The notes under the pieces are model-generated. The model saw only the letters and a list, made by a program, of their open reading frames with translations. It made no database searches and was not told the DNA's origin. From the NCBI GenBank assembly GCA_944739405.2, contig OX123187.2:79592450-79656449 (forward strand): DNA of 64,000 nucleotides, written 5' to 3'. Position numbers and translations under genes: made by a program. Positions within the stretch are counted from its first letter, which is position 1. The number at the start of each line of letters is the position of its first letter. This document shows positions 23,897 to 37,095 of the stretch, one piece after another. The DNA is from Euclidia mi (taxonomy: Eukaryota; Arthropoda; Insecta; Lepidoptera; Erebidae).

Positions 23897-25049
23897 TTTA
23901 TTTTTTTTTTATTAAATCTTTATATACACAATAGTATAAAGGCGGACTTAATGCCATGGGCATTATCTTCCAGTCAACCTTAGAGTGGTGCAGAGAGAAA
24001 AGAAGTAGGTGTAATATAATGAAAACTAATTTGAACTTATATAAATTATTACTTTTGAAGTTATATAAATTATTACTAAGTATATTATAAATCTAAATGA
24101 GACATTCAAATAAATACGTTAGGTTATATAAACATATATACGTTAGGTACATAATATAATATAAACATACATGATATAGATATGTTATCAAACTACATAA
24201 ATACACAAAGGAATGTGTTTATATATTTATAGTATATAAATATATATACTATAAATATATAAACACATTTATACATATTTAACCACATTGAACTTAAACG
24301 GCTTAAGATACAATCACTGACTCAGCCAATAGAAGCTCCTTCACCTTGAACTTGAAAGTGTTCTTCGTCTTGGCCATCCTGATTTCAAGAGGGAGAGCAT
24401 TCCAGAGAAGGATAGATTGAATAGTAAAAGAGGAATGAAGTAAGTTAGAGTTGTGAGGAGGTACCGTGAGGAGAAGATTATGAGATGAACGGAGGTTTCG
24501 TTCATGGTTGGAATATAAATATTGGAAGTAGGAAGATAAATACTGGGGAGAGGTTGAAGATGTAAGAATAGTATAGAGGGTAGTGAGAGCACGCAAACTA
24601 CGGCGCTGACGTATGGGAAGCCACTTTAGTTGGGAACGATAAGTAGACACATGGTCATACTTGCGAAGATTGAAAATGAATCGAATGCAGTTATTTAGAA
24701 GACGGTCAAGTTTATCAAGGACATCTGCATTCAGGTCAAAGTAACATACATCACCATAGTCAATGAGGGGGAAGATTAAGGTCTGCACAAGCATTGTCTT
24801 TGTCTCGGATGGTAGTATGTTCCTTAGACGGTAGAGAGCGCGCAGAGCACTGGTGACCTTTCGACTCACCTGATTTACCTGGACTTGCCAATTCAGCATG
24901 GTGTCTATGTGAAGCCCATGGTTTTTGACAGCAGGACATAAATCGACGGTGATCCCGTTAAAGGTTATGGGTAGCAGGATCGATAAGTCTATTCTTTTTA
25001 ACATCCATTGACTACCCACAATGATGGCTTGGGTCTTGCTAGGATTAAC
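23897..25049 (-). mobile_element. Mirrored 3' part of the CR1/Jockey-group LINE
   Basis: Inverted duplicate of 17062-18214. The minus-strand frame 25019-24303 repeats the C-terminal 238 residues of ORF2. It stops at 25049 inside the coding region. Confidence 0.88.
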
Positions 25050-25058
25050 TTGCTAGGA

Positions 25059-26331
25059 TTGCGTTTTTGTGTGTGTTTTGGTTGGTAGTGCCTTTATGCG
25101 AGGTTCTTGAGTAAAGATGGATGTATAAAACGATAAATTTCATATTATAACATAATGTGATTTAGGGAGATGATATAAAAGATGGACTACTTGAACAGGA
25201 GTGCAATTTTATTATTTTCTTTTATAAAAACTATAAAAGTTATATTCAAATTCTTATATTTATGTAACGCCTCCGTGATTCAGTGCTCAGTGTATACTTA
25301 TGCTGATCAGGAGGCCTCGGGTTCGATTACCGGTTCAGGCAGAAGTGTTACCGGGTTTTTCAAAATTCTTAGTAGCAGCAAGGAGTCTGTCAAGTAACCC
25401 GGTAATATACAATATTGTAATATTACTCCTCCGCCTATCCCTTCGAGGATACAAGCGTGAGTCTATCAAATATATAGAAGAATAAAAAAATGCAAGAGGT
25501 CGGGTCTACATCGGGTTATTATTTGAAAATTTAAGTGATACCTTATAGCCCTTAATTCTAAAACTTTTGGGACCATATCAAGCCACCTTTCGGGCATTTT
25601 AACCAACAAACCTTGTCAAAACTTAAAGCTGAACTTAACATTCATAACAATAATATCGTTAAAAGCTTGCTAAATGAACCTGTCACGATTAAGTCAGTAT
25701 TCATTACAGTCACAATAACGATAGATCGTAGGTCGCATGCCAACTGAAACCCTTCCGAAAGGGAGATAAAAGGTGGATTGCATAAGTTTTGAAACCGATA
25801 AATAATCTTTTGACTGTACCAGTATCCCGATACAGATTGTCTCCAAAGTTTTACTTGATGTAAATAGTATCATTTAAGATCGGTATTTGATGCAAGTACT
25901 GCGTAAAGCTGCGTCAGCTGACAAAGCTGAAGATGGAAGATGGCAGAATCGTATCGTCCAAGCCTGAGCTCTTGGAGGAGATCGAAATATACACGACAAT
26001 GCAACAATCTGCAAGTACTCCGCGTTTTGAAAAACCCGGTAACACTTCTGCCTGAACCGGTAATCGAACCCGAGGCCTCCTGATCAGCATAAGTATACAC
26101 TGAGCACTGAATCACGGAGGCGTTACATAAATATAAGAATTTGAATATAACTTTTATAGTTTTTATAAAAGAAAATAATAAAATTGCACTCCTGTTCAAG
26201 TAGTCCATCTTTTATATCATCTCCCTAAATCACATTATGTTATAATATGAAATTTATCGTTTTATACATCCATCTTTACTCAAGAACCTCGCATAAAGGC
26301 ACTACCAACCAAAACACACACAAAAACGCAA
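25059..26331. repeat. Second palindrome: 307-bp arms, 659-bp loop
   Basis: Arms 25059-25365 and 26025-26331 are reverse complements of equal length. Each arm contains the head of a family 1 SINE. The left arm begins 9 bp after the end of the large palindrome. The SINE is complete only on the left side (25270 to about 25480), so the right arm is probably the copy. Confidence 0.9.
25270..25480 (+). mobile_element. tRNA-derived SINE, family 1
   Basis: CGCCTCCGTGATTCAGTG (A box), CGGGTTCGATTACCGG (B box), GTGTTACCGGGTTTTTC, and the tail CTCCGCCTATCCCTTCGAGG with ACAAGCGTGAGTCTAT. The first ~95 bp are mirrored at about 26025-26120. Confidence 0.8.
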
Positions 26332-29300
26332 CCCCTGCTACATTCCTAGCACAAACACATACACCCATAAAACATATTTATCTAATATGTACCGAGATAG
26401 CAGAAAACGTATTTTATGTTTTATCTAAACAAGGAGGGAACTACGCAAATATTGTGTTAGAGAACTTAATTGCATGCTGACAGATAATTTTGCTGGGGAG
26501 ATAATATTATAATTATAACCTTAATAGATTAAATAATCGCAATTTCTTGTTACGTGAGGAATATTATAAATAGCTGTAATTTTGTATAAAGATATGGTAT
26601 TTACAATAACAGGTAGAAATTTATAGCTGTTACGCTGCCTTGGGTTCCAATCTTAAGGATCGCTGATTTTTTTCGAGCGACGAGCGTATTCAGAAATTTT
26701 TGACGTAAAAAAACATCTTGGAAAACGTGCATGTCTGAGAGTCCTTTATAATAAGTTCGAAGGATACATGAAGTCTGCCAACCTACATTTTCCGAGTGTG
26801 GTGAATTTACGGACTACGTTTCTAAAAGTGTGACGTGCCCAGCGCGCGGCTATCGAACTGTATGTATGCAGGGCTTATATGTATAATCATATAATTATTT
26901 ATAACTTAGAGCCTTAGTAGGTGTGTAACTTGGTAGGTGTCTAGAGATACACACCTACCAAGATATCGGTTTAAAGCACCAGTTTCAAACTTGCCGTACG
27001 ATCTAATTTATTTCGGTAAGAGTGAAGAAGGAGAAGAGGTTTAATGGTCTGAGTTTTCTCGAAGCGTAAGAGTTTTTTAATTCATAGGCCAAAAAAGTAT
27101 AACTAATTATATCCCATTTCTCTTTCTTTTGTAGATGTTACATAGATGAAAGGTAAAAACATAAAGATCTAGAATGACAGATTTTGTATGTTGCTACAGA
27201 TCAGTTTGTAGCAACATACAAAATCTCTCATTCTAGATCTTTATGTTTTTATTATATTACGTATTATTGGCACTGGCCAATGACACATTATTGAACTAAG
27301 TATAACCTACCAAGTAGGACGTCCATACTACTCCTATTTAAGAAAATGTTAGAGTGGAATGCAACTTTTAAGATAGACTACACATATTTTCAATAATCTT
27401 TTAAGTTTTTGTGATCCGTCTATTCATACAAAAAAAAAACATATCAGTGCAACAATACACTGCAATACATTGTATTGTCACTATTTGATTCCAAAAGCAT
27501 ATAAAACCTTAACTTTATTCATGCACGACTATCCTATCTACAATGCTCAAAGAACAAACTCCGAAATCCTATCAATTCCCATCCTCTTGTTTGTTAACTT
27601 TTCTTCAATCAAATAGATCGTCCTTCCCAGAACATACGCATACCATATATAGACCCATGTGGTCCGTCAAAAAACCGAAAGAATTCCATTCGTCGCTTGT
27701 AGGACATCCCCAGTTAATAAAAAAGCCTTTGCGCCCCAAGCAGGGCTTGACAGCCGTTTTGGACTTTCATCAAAAAACTATTGAACGAATGTTAAGGGGG
27801 TTGGAATGTCTACGGTTAAAGATGTTAACGATAGAATAGTATTTTCACAGAACAAATTGTATGAGCAGTTCTGTGGAAACATGTTATAGTTGTTAGATTT
27901 CTGGCAATAATCAAATTATAATCACAAGTTTCTGATGAAAGGCTATATAAATAATAATTATATGTAGTTCATCAATGCGCGTTACAAAAATAAAATGTTT
28001 ACATAATATACGTTATGTAAATTTTCGAGAGATACCGGGAAGTATATCCGAAGGATTAATAGAATAGAAAAATCCTAAGATTTATCAAGTCTATATATAC
28101 GTAGTAAAAGTCTAAAATTTGAACTTCAATAATTTATATGTGTGGTGGATGGATGATTCAGATTACCAATTGTAATCCACTATGCATAGGACAAAAGATA
28201 AACAAAAAACAACCCGGGTAATACCACAAGTCCTTTATGTATGTCCTTTATATAAAAATAAGATGTTATACACGCAACTACCAAATATACTTAAGACTGT
28301 CTAACACTGTACTTTATATGCTTGAAGCAACGTACGCTTGATAAATGGTCTTATCAGAAAAACGTCTGCCTATATAAAGAAAACGATTCTATTACTAAAC
28401 GTAGAATCCACAAAAACATTCAAGAATTTTTAATATCACGCGAAAAATTTCTTTGCCATTTGTAACTTTCAAATACTTAGCGTAGAAGTTCCTTTTTTTC
28501 CAAATTCCTTTGCATTATTGGGCCATTGAAACGTCCTAAGTAACTTGGAAAGTTCGTTGGACCAAAGTAAACTTACGACTTATTTGAACTGGCATAACGC
28601 TCTGTATAATGTTTCATACTTTATTGAATAGGTATAGAAATATCGGGTATATGGCCACATTAATGTAGTACGCTGACTTTAGCAACTGTGAATGAAATAT
28701 ATTTTTCCATCAGTTTTTCGTTTAGTTGATTTAATGGACTCCCTTGTTAGTGTCGTGGTTAGTTTGCGTTTGTATCTGAAGTCGATAATGTATTAAGTAC
28801 ATTTCTCAGTATTTTATTGTTTTTTGTGGGGGGGAAAAGGTAAACGCTGGGAATCTGAAAATTTTTAGCTTTTCGCAGTCCACAGTTGGCAGCTAACTTT
28901 TGGCAGTAACACAGTAAGTCAAAAGGAGACTTTGTTTTTCAATAAAGTTCACGCTAACCAGACGGGTAGGTAAAAAAGTATGTAGTGAAATGTATTATAT
29001 CAGCGCAAAGATACTATTTGCTTTAATTATGTATTTTTCTTAATCACCTCTTACGCCACACACGGAATGAAATGGAGTAGTGGCATTTTCTATTCTTAAT
29101 CTGTAACCACATGGATGAAGTCGCCGACTATCCCGTGCACAATAAAAGGTAATTTACTCGATGGTAAAAATATCACTTTTCATTTCATTCATACTCAAAT
29201 GTCGGTATTTCGTCTGAGTCATAATCATCAGCATCCATCATGACCAAGACACGGAAGTACGCTTCAAGTATAACATGATTTGACTGTATACTTAGACAAA

Positions 29301-29519
29301 GTGCCTTTCTTAAGCGCGACGTCAAGGCTTAATCAATCGATTTACGGCATCAAATGTAAGCTGCCCCAAGATCACATCGCGCTTTCATACACACTGAACA
29401 ATGTTTAATTAGAACTATAATAGGCATATAATTTCCAAATGTCAGTATTGCCTGTCGTAGAGCGAGATTTTGATTTATCGTTGCCTTATTATTATATTGC
29501 ATATAAGATCTAATTTCAA
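26332..29519. other. Non-coding stretch with a short fold-back
   Basis: No gene is recognised. A hairpin of about 13 bp lies at 26933-26962 (TTGGTAGGTGT ... ACACCTACCAA). A longer fold-back at 27154-27250 has arms of about 40 bp (ACATAAAGATCTAGAATGA and its complement) and may be a small MITE. The frame at 27543-27839 has no family signature. Confidence 0.4.
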
Positions 29520-29897
29520 AGACAGCGATAGCCTAGTGGAGCTACCAACGGACTGCCATGCAGAGGGTATCGGGTTCGAATCCACGGCGCGCACCAATGA
29601 CTTTTCGAAGTTATATAAGTGCGTATTAAATGCCTCGGAGAGCACGTTAAACTGTCGGTCCCGGCTGTCATGAAGATCTTTGACAGCCGTTACGGAGAGT
29701 CAGTACCCTCAAATAAACTGATACTGGTCTAAACCATGGAACATCGTTATCCCTTTGGGTTGCGGATGTCAGACGGCAGTCGCTCTGTGTTAGTTGATAT
29801 TCTGTCATATCTGGTTAGACCAGTAAGTGGACCTCGGGCTCCAAGGCTTGCAAGTCTTGGATGCAACTGGGATAACGCTATGGCGATGATGACGATG
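29520..29897 (+). mobile_element. tRNA-derived SINE, family 2
   Basis: Copy of the element at 10244-10626: GCGATAGCCTAGTGGAGC, GGGTTCGAATCCACGG, then 'CGGTCCCGGCTGTCATGAAG'. The tail is complete here: GGACCTCGGGCTCCAAGGC, AACTGGGATAACGCTATGG and GATGATGACGATGAT. This corresponds to the end of the RTE elements at 31668-32098 and 61218-63713 (CCCCGGGCTCCAAGGCGTG ... ACAGCGCTAGGATGATG). Confidence 0.85.
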
Positions 29898-30247
29898 ATT
29901 AGATCAAATTTTAGAGCTTTATGTATTTATAAGCAACCGCTGCATTTTACCTTAAATGACAATTCCAACTGTACTAAATTTGCAGCAACACATGAAAATG
30001 AACCCCAATACTAAAAGAGATTTATTGTTAATTATTTTACCAAAAGCGTTCCTTATAAAATTTATCAGGGGATATATTTTAATGAAAACAAGCGTTCCTA
30101 ATATCATCAAAGCAAATTATGATTAATTTTATTTGGCACAACATTGTACTATAATCAAATTTCTTATATAACAACCCTGTACAATAATAATATTTATAAT
30201 GTATCTTACTAAATTACCATCTAATTATTATAACGTAAAATGTTGCT

Positions 30248-30516
30248 AATACATTTGAGCATTCACCTGTAATGAGCATTCTTGCGTATTTTACAAGGCA
30301 GGAAAACAAACAAGTGTGTTTTAGCGAGCATTTTTGCGAACGTTCTGCCGAATTGACTGTGCTTTGACATTTTTGCTGATTAGAGCGTTCGCTAGAAAGA
30401 TCGTGAAAATGTTTGTAGCAATGTTCCGCTCTGTTCGTTGTTCATATCGACAAAATAGAAAACGACGAATGCTCGCTATTTTGTTACAAGCAAATGCTCA
30501 GATGTATAAGCACCAT
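30248..30516. repeat. Imperfect inverted repeat, possible MITE
   Basis: ACATTTGAGCATTCACCTGT on the left and, reverse-complemented, ACATCTGAGCATTTGCTTGT on the right; the ~200-bp interior is unlike the AT-rich flank. The frame inside (30334-30537) has no recognised motif. Confidence 0.4.
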
Positions 30517-30864
30517 TACGTAATGTTCTGGTACTAACTTAGTTTGTAGCTAGCGTTGTTGAATGTTCACGTTTAATTTATCATTGTAATCTATCTTCTC
30601 ATTTAGGTTTCATCAGACAGTATAATAGCTATTTTAGCAGATGCAAAATTAATTAGATTCAGTTAATTTATAGATGCAATTAAGGCTAACATTAAAATAT
30701 GGTCTTCATTTTATTTGAATAATTCATTGGTATTAAATTTTCTTTAAATGAGTATTGCAAACTGTCATTGTGCGTGAAATATGTGTTAAGTCTTTTGCGA
30801 CGTGTATTGATTTTAGGTCTATTAAAAAAACATATAAATAATTTTTCAAAGTACTGACTGACTA

Positions 30865-31100
30865 TCGACTGGTCTAGTGGTTAGGTTAGTTATCTTGCTG
30901 ACTGCTAAGCCAGAAGCCGTGGGTTCGAATTACACGCATCTTTGTGTTATGGGCACTAATATTTTGTCCTGTGTATTAAATATTAAATTCATTTATGATA
31001 TGGTAGGTATGTATTTATTAATAAGATATAAGTATGTTTATCAGTATGTTAAGCTCCCTTTGAGATCAGGAAAATGTATATAAGTTCTCCTAATGTATAT
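30865..31100 (+). mobile_element. tRNA-derived SINE, family 3 (diverged)
   Basis: CTGGTCTAGTGGTTAGG (A box) and CGTGGGTTCGAATTACACG (B box), then 'TTTGTGTTATGGGCACTAA' and AT-rich DNA with TATGTATTTA. The layout is similar to 37552-37794, but the divergence is large. Confidence 0.55.
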
Positions 31101-31667
31101 AAGTTGTCATTAACATTACAGCAGATTGCGTACGCAAGATACTAAAAAATAGCCCCGAGATGGGTCTGTTTTAAAGAATAATTAATGTACGTTAAATATT
31201 TAAGGAAGGTAATCTAGGATTTATTCGCAGTTGGAGCTCAAATGCGACGGGTCGTACATCCACCCAACAGACAAATTTTATTACGACTAAGATTAAGTGA
31301 AATTTAGAAATAATGTATATTGCGGTTTGAAGAGTGGAAAAATTTAATGGTGCTCAAGACCTGAAGTATTTTTTTAAGAAAGTACGTAAATGGACGAAAT
31401 GAGATAATAAAAAATAATGTTTTTCATTCATAATGTACAAACTATAACGCCGGAAAAGTATGGTTTTGTATAATGCAAAGAAGCTATCTTTCGAAATTAC
31501 TATTGGAACCCAGCAAATAATTACCATCATTCTAGTGCCATCCTGGTTGCGATACAAGTCCTTTATCTTGGAGCGTAAGGTCTGCTTAACAAAATAAATT
31601 TTGTTAAACGGTTCTTAATAATTTAAACTAAACTGCAGTATGGATTTTATCGCGGTAGGTATATTGG

Positions 31668-32098
31668 CCTGTGCTTGAGCGACACAAGCACAGTCTGCGT
31701 GTCACGGAGATGAACATGCTGCGCTGGATGTGTGGTGTCACGCGGAAGGACCGCATTAGAAACTCCCGCATCCGGGGTAGCCTTCATGTCCGTGACATTG
31801 CTGACAAACTGCAAGAGTGTCGTCTACGCATGGCCACGTTTTGCCACGTTTTACGTCAACCGGCATCTTACGTGGGTAACAAATGTCTTGCCATGGTACC
31901 TCCGCCGGGCCCCGGTAAACAGGGAAGGCCAAAGAAATGCTGGCTTGACGTCGTAAGGGATGATATGCGTGCCGACCAACTAACCACCAGGGATGATGAA
32001 GACCGTGCGAAGTGGAGGACATAGCCGGAAAGCGGACCCCGGGCTCCAAGGCGTGGGTTTTGGAGCGCAACCGGGACAGCGCTAGGATGATGATGATG
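31668..32098 (+). mobile_element. RTE-type LINE 3' fragment with 11-bp target duplication
   Basis: AGGTATATTGG occurs at 31657-31667 and again at 32099-32109, and the copy ends in ATGATGATGATG. The frame 31671-32024 is the C-terminal tail of an RTE-like polyprotein: 'TEMNMLRWMCGVTRKDRIRN', 'RGSLHVRDIADKLQECRL', 'GKQGRPKKCWLDVV'. No RT catalytic motif is left because the copy is 5' truncated. It was inserted into a diverged copy of the repeat also seen at 2826. Confidence 0.85.
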
Positions 32099-32389
32099 AG
32101 GTATATTGGTTTTAATGGCAGTACATTTACACCCAATGATCGGGACGCTGCATTATTTATTACTACTTTACAGAAACCATGGTAAGGATCCATGGTCACT
32201 GACGACTGAGGTGATATTTGTGTTTGGCTTGAATGTAGAAGTCACGTTCGTAATCACGTCAACGAATGTATTTAAGTAAATATATTTTCTTTACACGGCA
32301 ATTTTCTGTTCGGCTTATGGCAATGCTGGTTGCAGGCAAACTGTACTATCGACGTGACGAGCTGTGGTATAATATATATGATTAATGCG

Positions 32390-33055
32390 TCCGTGTGGTG
32401 ACGGATTAAGAATACGGATTGTCACCACTCCATATCATCCCATGGGTGTCGTAAGAGCCGACAGAGGGAGCATATTATACAGAGAACAACACTTTAGTTG
32501 CAGTTTATCTAGGTAGTAGAGCCTGGATGATTTCAGCATGAATGGGCCGGCTCGACCGGGGAAGTACTACCCTCTCACAGAAAATCAACGTAAACTTTAG
32601 GTAGTAGAGCCTTGCTGATTTCAGCATGAATGGGCCGGCTCGACCAGGGAAGTACTACCCACTCACAGAAAATCGACGTGAAGTAACAGTACCTAAACTG
32701 TTGCGTTTCGTTCGGTGAGTAAGAGTGCCGGCGGTCCTATCCCCTATTCCTTCTCCCTCATCCCACTCCTTATCCTATCCTTTTCCCAACCCCAAGGGGC
32801 GGCAACGCACTTGTGACTCCTGTGGTGTTGCTTGTGTCCATGGGCAGCGGTAATTGCTTACCGTCAGGCAATTCGTCTGCTCGTATGCCACCTTATACTA
32901 TATAAAAAAAAAACCTTAAAGAGAAGGAAAACTTGATACAAACCCTATACCAACCCGTTTAGCCAGCGTAGTATAGTAGGCTAATTCCTCCTTTCAAAGG
33001 AGAGGCCTAGTCCAGCAGCGGACTGTTAAATGCTGATGATGATGATGAATGGAAT
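32390..33055 (+). repeat. Dispersed repeat with a nested retroelement tail
   Basis: The outer repeat (GTGTGGTGACGGATTAAGAA ... AGAGAAGGAAAACTTGATAC ... GGCCTAGTCCAGCAGCGGAC, then GATGATGATG) matches the reverse complement of 35322-35550. It is split by about 32505-32925, which ends GTCAGGCAATTCGTCTGCTC, GCCACCTTATACTATATA and an A run, a 3' end of the style of CR1-type LINEs. That insert contains a ~90-bp unit twice in tandem (from about 32510 and about 32600), each with GGGCCGGCTCGACC. Confidence 0.7.
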
Positions 33056-35321
33056 TTCATCCACTGGTTTGCTTTGTTTTTTTACACGCCAACAAATGCT
33101 CTGATAGGTATATAGAGTTGTTCATTTGGCCTTAACATCAACAACAATGAATTTCGGAAGTCTAAGTTAATAATTTGTTTCAATGAGCATAGTTATACAA
33201 AATGCTAGAGCATATTATATTAAAGCCGTAGTAATTGAGGTTATGGCTTATTTTGCCAAATCCTCTAGATCACAGGCATCGCCAGCTCTATGTGTGTGTG
33301 TTTTATAATAATGTGAGCTGAAGTTCCTCATAGAATATTCACCGACATTCTGTTCCTTTATTTTATATCATGTAATAATCTAATAAAGAGAGATAAAAAA
33401 GCGTATCATCAAATATACTAAAATGCCATTCGATTTTCGATAATAAAATATTCCAACGGCCTCTCAGAAATCAAATTATTTTCTAATAACAATTTCAATG
33501 AGGTGTTATCAACTTCAGAATATTTTATGTGGGACGTTTGCATCGTTTCGTTTTCAACCAAAACGTTCACCGCAAACCGCATAATGTAGCTATATCTTTT
33601 TATCTGCCATCTCCTTTTATCTTGTGATAGAAATATGGTGCCATAACTTTTTAAATCAAATACAAATTTTCTTACAGTCTAGAGCGACGTCGCTACTTTT
33701 ACGAGTTGCTTGGAACAAGAAATGCAAATAAGGTGACATTTGACAATCTCATAATATTCAGCAGGAAGAAAACAGTGATTCATTTCTCAAGCAGTATTTT
33801 TCCTTCATAGTAATAAAACACCAGCAGACGTGACCTGCCACCATTTTGGATATCGAAAGAGATGGACATATTTGTTTCCATTTTCTATTTACCATATGGA
33901 AAATCATAATTTTTTTTACTTACCATATTAATATGCCAAATAACTTAATAAATGTAATATGTTAGATAACAATAAATCATCTATCCTTCAGAGCATTTCA
34001 TTTTCTACGAAGTTTTTACCAATTTCATAATAATTTACGAACTTTTAATTTGCGATAATGTCCATAATTTCATATGTCAAATACATTTATACAAATACAT
34101 TTATATCAATGGATTGCAACATCCAATCGTTGAGTTGAAATTTGAATGTACACGCAAAAGACCAAATATGAAACCTAGGCACCGAAGGGATAAAGTTTAT
34201 CACTTACTCCATTGCACGTACCAAATGACCCTCACAGAATGTCTTACGAACGTGCGGGCTGTCATAAATTATTTCCAAAGGACAACTAGAAATTCGGCGA
34301 CGCGACGAACCGGAATAATTTCTTCAGGATTAGTGAGGCCTTGAACTAAAGAGATTAAACGAATGGGTTAATGGATGAACGATTTTAGTACCTGGTGATG
34401 GAATACTACGAAATTCATGGCGGAATTCTGCGCAGCTGAGTTTGAATAGATAAGCCGGCTGTTGAAGAACCTGTAAATTGGAATAGACTTCTTTAATGGC
34501 TTCTAGGGTAACTTTTTTTTAATAGCACTTGTGTAGGTACACATACCTTATATTATGTAGCATTCTTACAAGCAGTTTGACTGCACATAATCTAATAGCG
34601 GTTTAAGCGGTCGCATCACCAGTTAATACTACGCTGGGTGTTTTAGTTTGACCCTGATAAAATACAGTACTGTGTGTGATCCATAAACTTTTGTTATCTG
34701 GGACATACATAAATAACAATTTTACACATTATGTCTCATGTTTACGTTGTTTGGGTGTTTGAAAAGTGCCCCGCGGTACACGGAGTTATACCCAGTGCGC
34801 CAATATCGGAAAATAAATCGAACACAACTTAAATAAATCCGAAAATTATGAAGTCGTCCCATCAATCCTACAAGCTGTTTTTCTATCTCGGATATTAGAT
34901 ACTTCAAAAAATACTTGGTGTGTCTTTACTATTTATTCTTCACTTGATTATTTTATGTCTACAAAATTGAAATATCTAGTAATTGGAGTGAACTTCTCAT
35001 TCTAAATTGATAAGAGGCTGTCATAGAGCCAGCGCTGACGTCCGACTGAAAAGTTGAAGTGGATCTGTTCTCGAATGGATTTCGATCTTCAGAAATGCAG
35101 TACGGTATTAAAGATGTATACCTACCCTACATAAACATATGTTATGGCACTACACTGAAAAACAAAATTGTTAACATACATCAAAAAATGTTTATTGCTA
35201 TCAAGTCACTTGTTTATATACGAGCGCACAAAGCTTTGTGATCCCGGCAAACAAGTCTTCTTGATAGAGAAACGGAACAAGAAGACGTAGCACATTCAAA
35301 CAAGTAATGGTCGACTTCATC
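33056..35321. other. Non-coding stretch
   Basis: No gene, RNA or element is recognised. The short frames at 34114-34344, 34722-34907 and 35059-35241 have no motif. Confidence 0.4.
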
Positions 35322-35550
35322 ATCATCAGCCTTTATCAGTCCACTGCTGGACTAGGCCTCTCCTTTGAAAGGAGGAATTGGCCTACTATACCACGCTGCC
35401 CAAACGGGTTGGTATAGGGTTTGTATCAAGTTTTCCTTCTCTTGCAGTGCTGTTTTCTGCATAATATGCTCCCTCTGTCGGTTCTTACCCATGGGATGAT
35501 ATGGGGTGGTGACAAACCGTATTCTTAATCCGTCACCACACGGATGGTCG
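35322..35550 (-). repeat. Dispersed repeat, uninterrupted copy
   Basis: Reverse complement of the outer repeat at 32390-33055 without the nested insert, so it shows the empty site. A more diverged minus-strand copy is at about 53815-53965. Confidence 0.7.
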
Positions 35551-35977
35551 ACTTAATCAAGTCTGATTATTATTTTTATCAACTGCCCTTTATGCATGTT
35601 ACTAAGACTTGATAATTTTTATAAAATTCTGTGATTACTGTAACATTGTCATATATTAACTTAAATAAAGAAAATTTATAGTCTAAACAAGTACCTTGAT
35701 TGATCTGATTGAGTTTTAACTAGTATCAAACTAAAAAATAAATTGTTTTTATAGCGATACCTAATTGAACCTATATAGATGCATATTCGATCTAAAATAT
35801 ATATTTGTATTGATCAAATAAGTATATTATTGTGTTCAGTATGTATAGATTTCTGTTTTTATCATAACATAATATTAAAAATAAATGTTATCTTTTTCAG
35901 TGTAATAAAGTGCTCTTATTAGAATCACCTAAGGTAATGTTATATTCAAGTATTGTACTTATTTAGAGTAAGTATAC

Positions 35978-36235
35978 AGGGTTATTTGTAAAACACCGTT
36001 AACCTCTTAACAGGTCATTGTACTCATCATTATGAAAAACTTTTACTATGGGATCACACATAAAATCGCGAAAAAAAATCAGCTGTTCCATACATAAGTT
36101 CGTTTAACTCGTCAAAATGTATGAAACAGCAGATTTTTTTGCGATTTCAGGTGTGGTCCCATAGTAAAAGATTTTCATAATGATGAGTACAATGACCTCT
36201 TAGAGGTTAACGGTGTTTTACAAATAACCCTGTAT
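35978..36235. mobile_element. Palindromic MITE, TA target
   Basis: It starts TACAGGGTTATTTGTAAAAC and ends with the reverse complement; almost the whole ~255 bp is one long inverted repeat. Flanking TA and the CAGGG ends fit a Tc1/mariner-type non-autonomous element. The core has GAAAAAAAATCAGCTGTTCC. Confidence 0.75.
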
Positions 36236-36244
36236 AGGATACAG

Positions 36245-36434
36245 TGTCCCAGAAATACCACATCATAGCGTTAGAATATAAACAGTCCGTGAAACTATAC
36301 TTTTTTGGTAAGACTGTAAGCTATTAGCATATTTTTTATTTTTCAAACAAATAGATTTTGCATGGAAAACAAAATATTTTCCACTGACTGATCATATCCT
36401 GTCGCTCTGTTGTGATATTTCTGGGATACCTGTC
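36245..36434. mobile_element. MITE with GTCCCAGAAATA ends
   Basis: The left end GTCCCAGAAATACCACATCA and the right end, reverse-complemented, ATCCCAGAAATATCACAACA form terminal repeats of about 25 bp around a ~140-bp AT-rich interior. Confidence 0.65.
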
Positions 36435-37095
36435 CAGGGACTATCACGAGGTACAATATATAAATAAATAATAAAACACATTAAATTAATATTTAAAGGA
36501 ATTTATTTTAAAAGATGCCAATCTTATAAGAAATAATTAGAGTACAATTAGAACAGCTAAGCTGCTTACTCAGTTAAGTCTGTTTTGCATTTTGATTGAT
36601 GCGAGTGAAGTACAGTGAATCGAAAAAACACATCAAAATAGGGGTCTGTCTCCAGGGATTTTTTGCTGAAATCTGAAATTAGTGCAACTTGGACTCGCAT
36701 TAATCAAGGTGTAATACTGGCCCTAAAGTGATTAATAAAATAAATAATATTATTATTATAACTTACTAACAGTCTCTTTGAAATATTTCTATATATAATA
36801 AAAAAAATAACTTAAAATTGTAAGCGATAAACATAATTTCTTGCATGTTCCTCTTTTAGCAATTTCAAATTAAAAAAATATAAAATTACAGTAATTAAAA
36901 AATGTAAAAAGGATTTTTTTCTATTGTGTTACCAAAAAACTAGACAGGTTCTGTAGTTTCGAGGTTAGATAGACACATCTCCGTAAATATGGCTGAATCG
37001 TGCGTAACATGATATTAATGATAATCAACACATAAAGTCTGTCTTTTTTTTTAATTTCTTACCTACTTAAATTATATAAAATAAACGTTCTATAT

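Larger units (their letters stand above)
17062..25049. repeat. Large palindrome: 3,787-bp arms, 414-bp loop
   Basis: Left arm 17062-20848 and right arm 21263-25049 are reverse complements of equal length, with no net indel. I found only scattered substitutions when comparing by eye (for example near 18930/23180, 18204/23905 and 20069/22040). The arms hold the LINE 3' part, about 1 kb of AT-rich DNA, an RTE relic and an RTE element. The left arm starts inside LINE ORF2 with no natural element boundary, so this is a duplication of chromosomal DNA, not a transposon end. Confidence 0.93.

Noticed and set aside
32510..32690. Two spaced near-identical ~90-bp units, considered as a CRISPR-like array
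   Set aside because: Only two units, no unique spacers of constant size, and they lie in a retroelement with an A tail in a eukaryotic genome.
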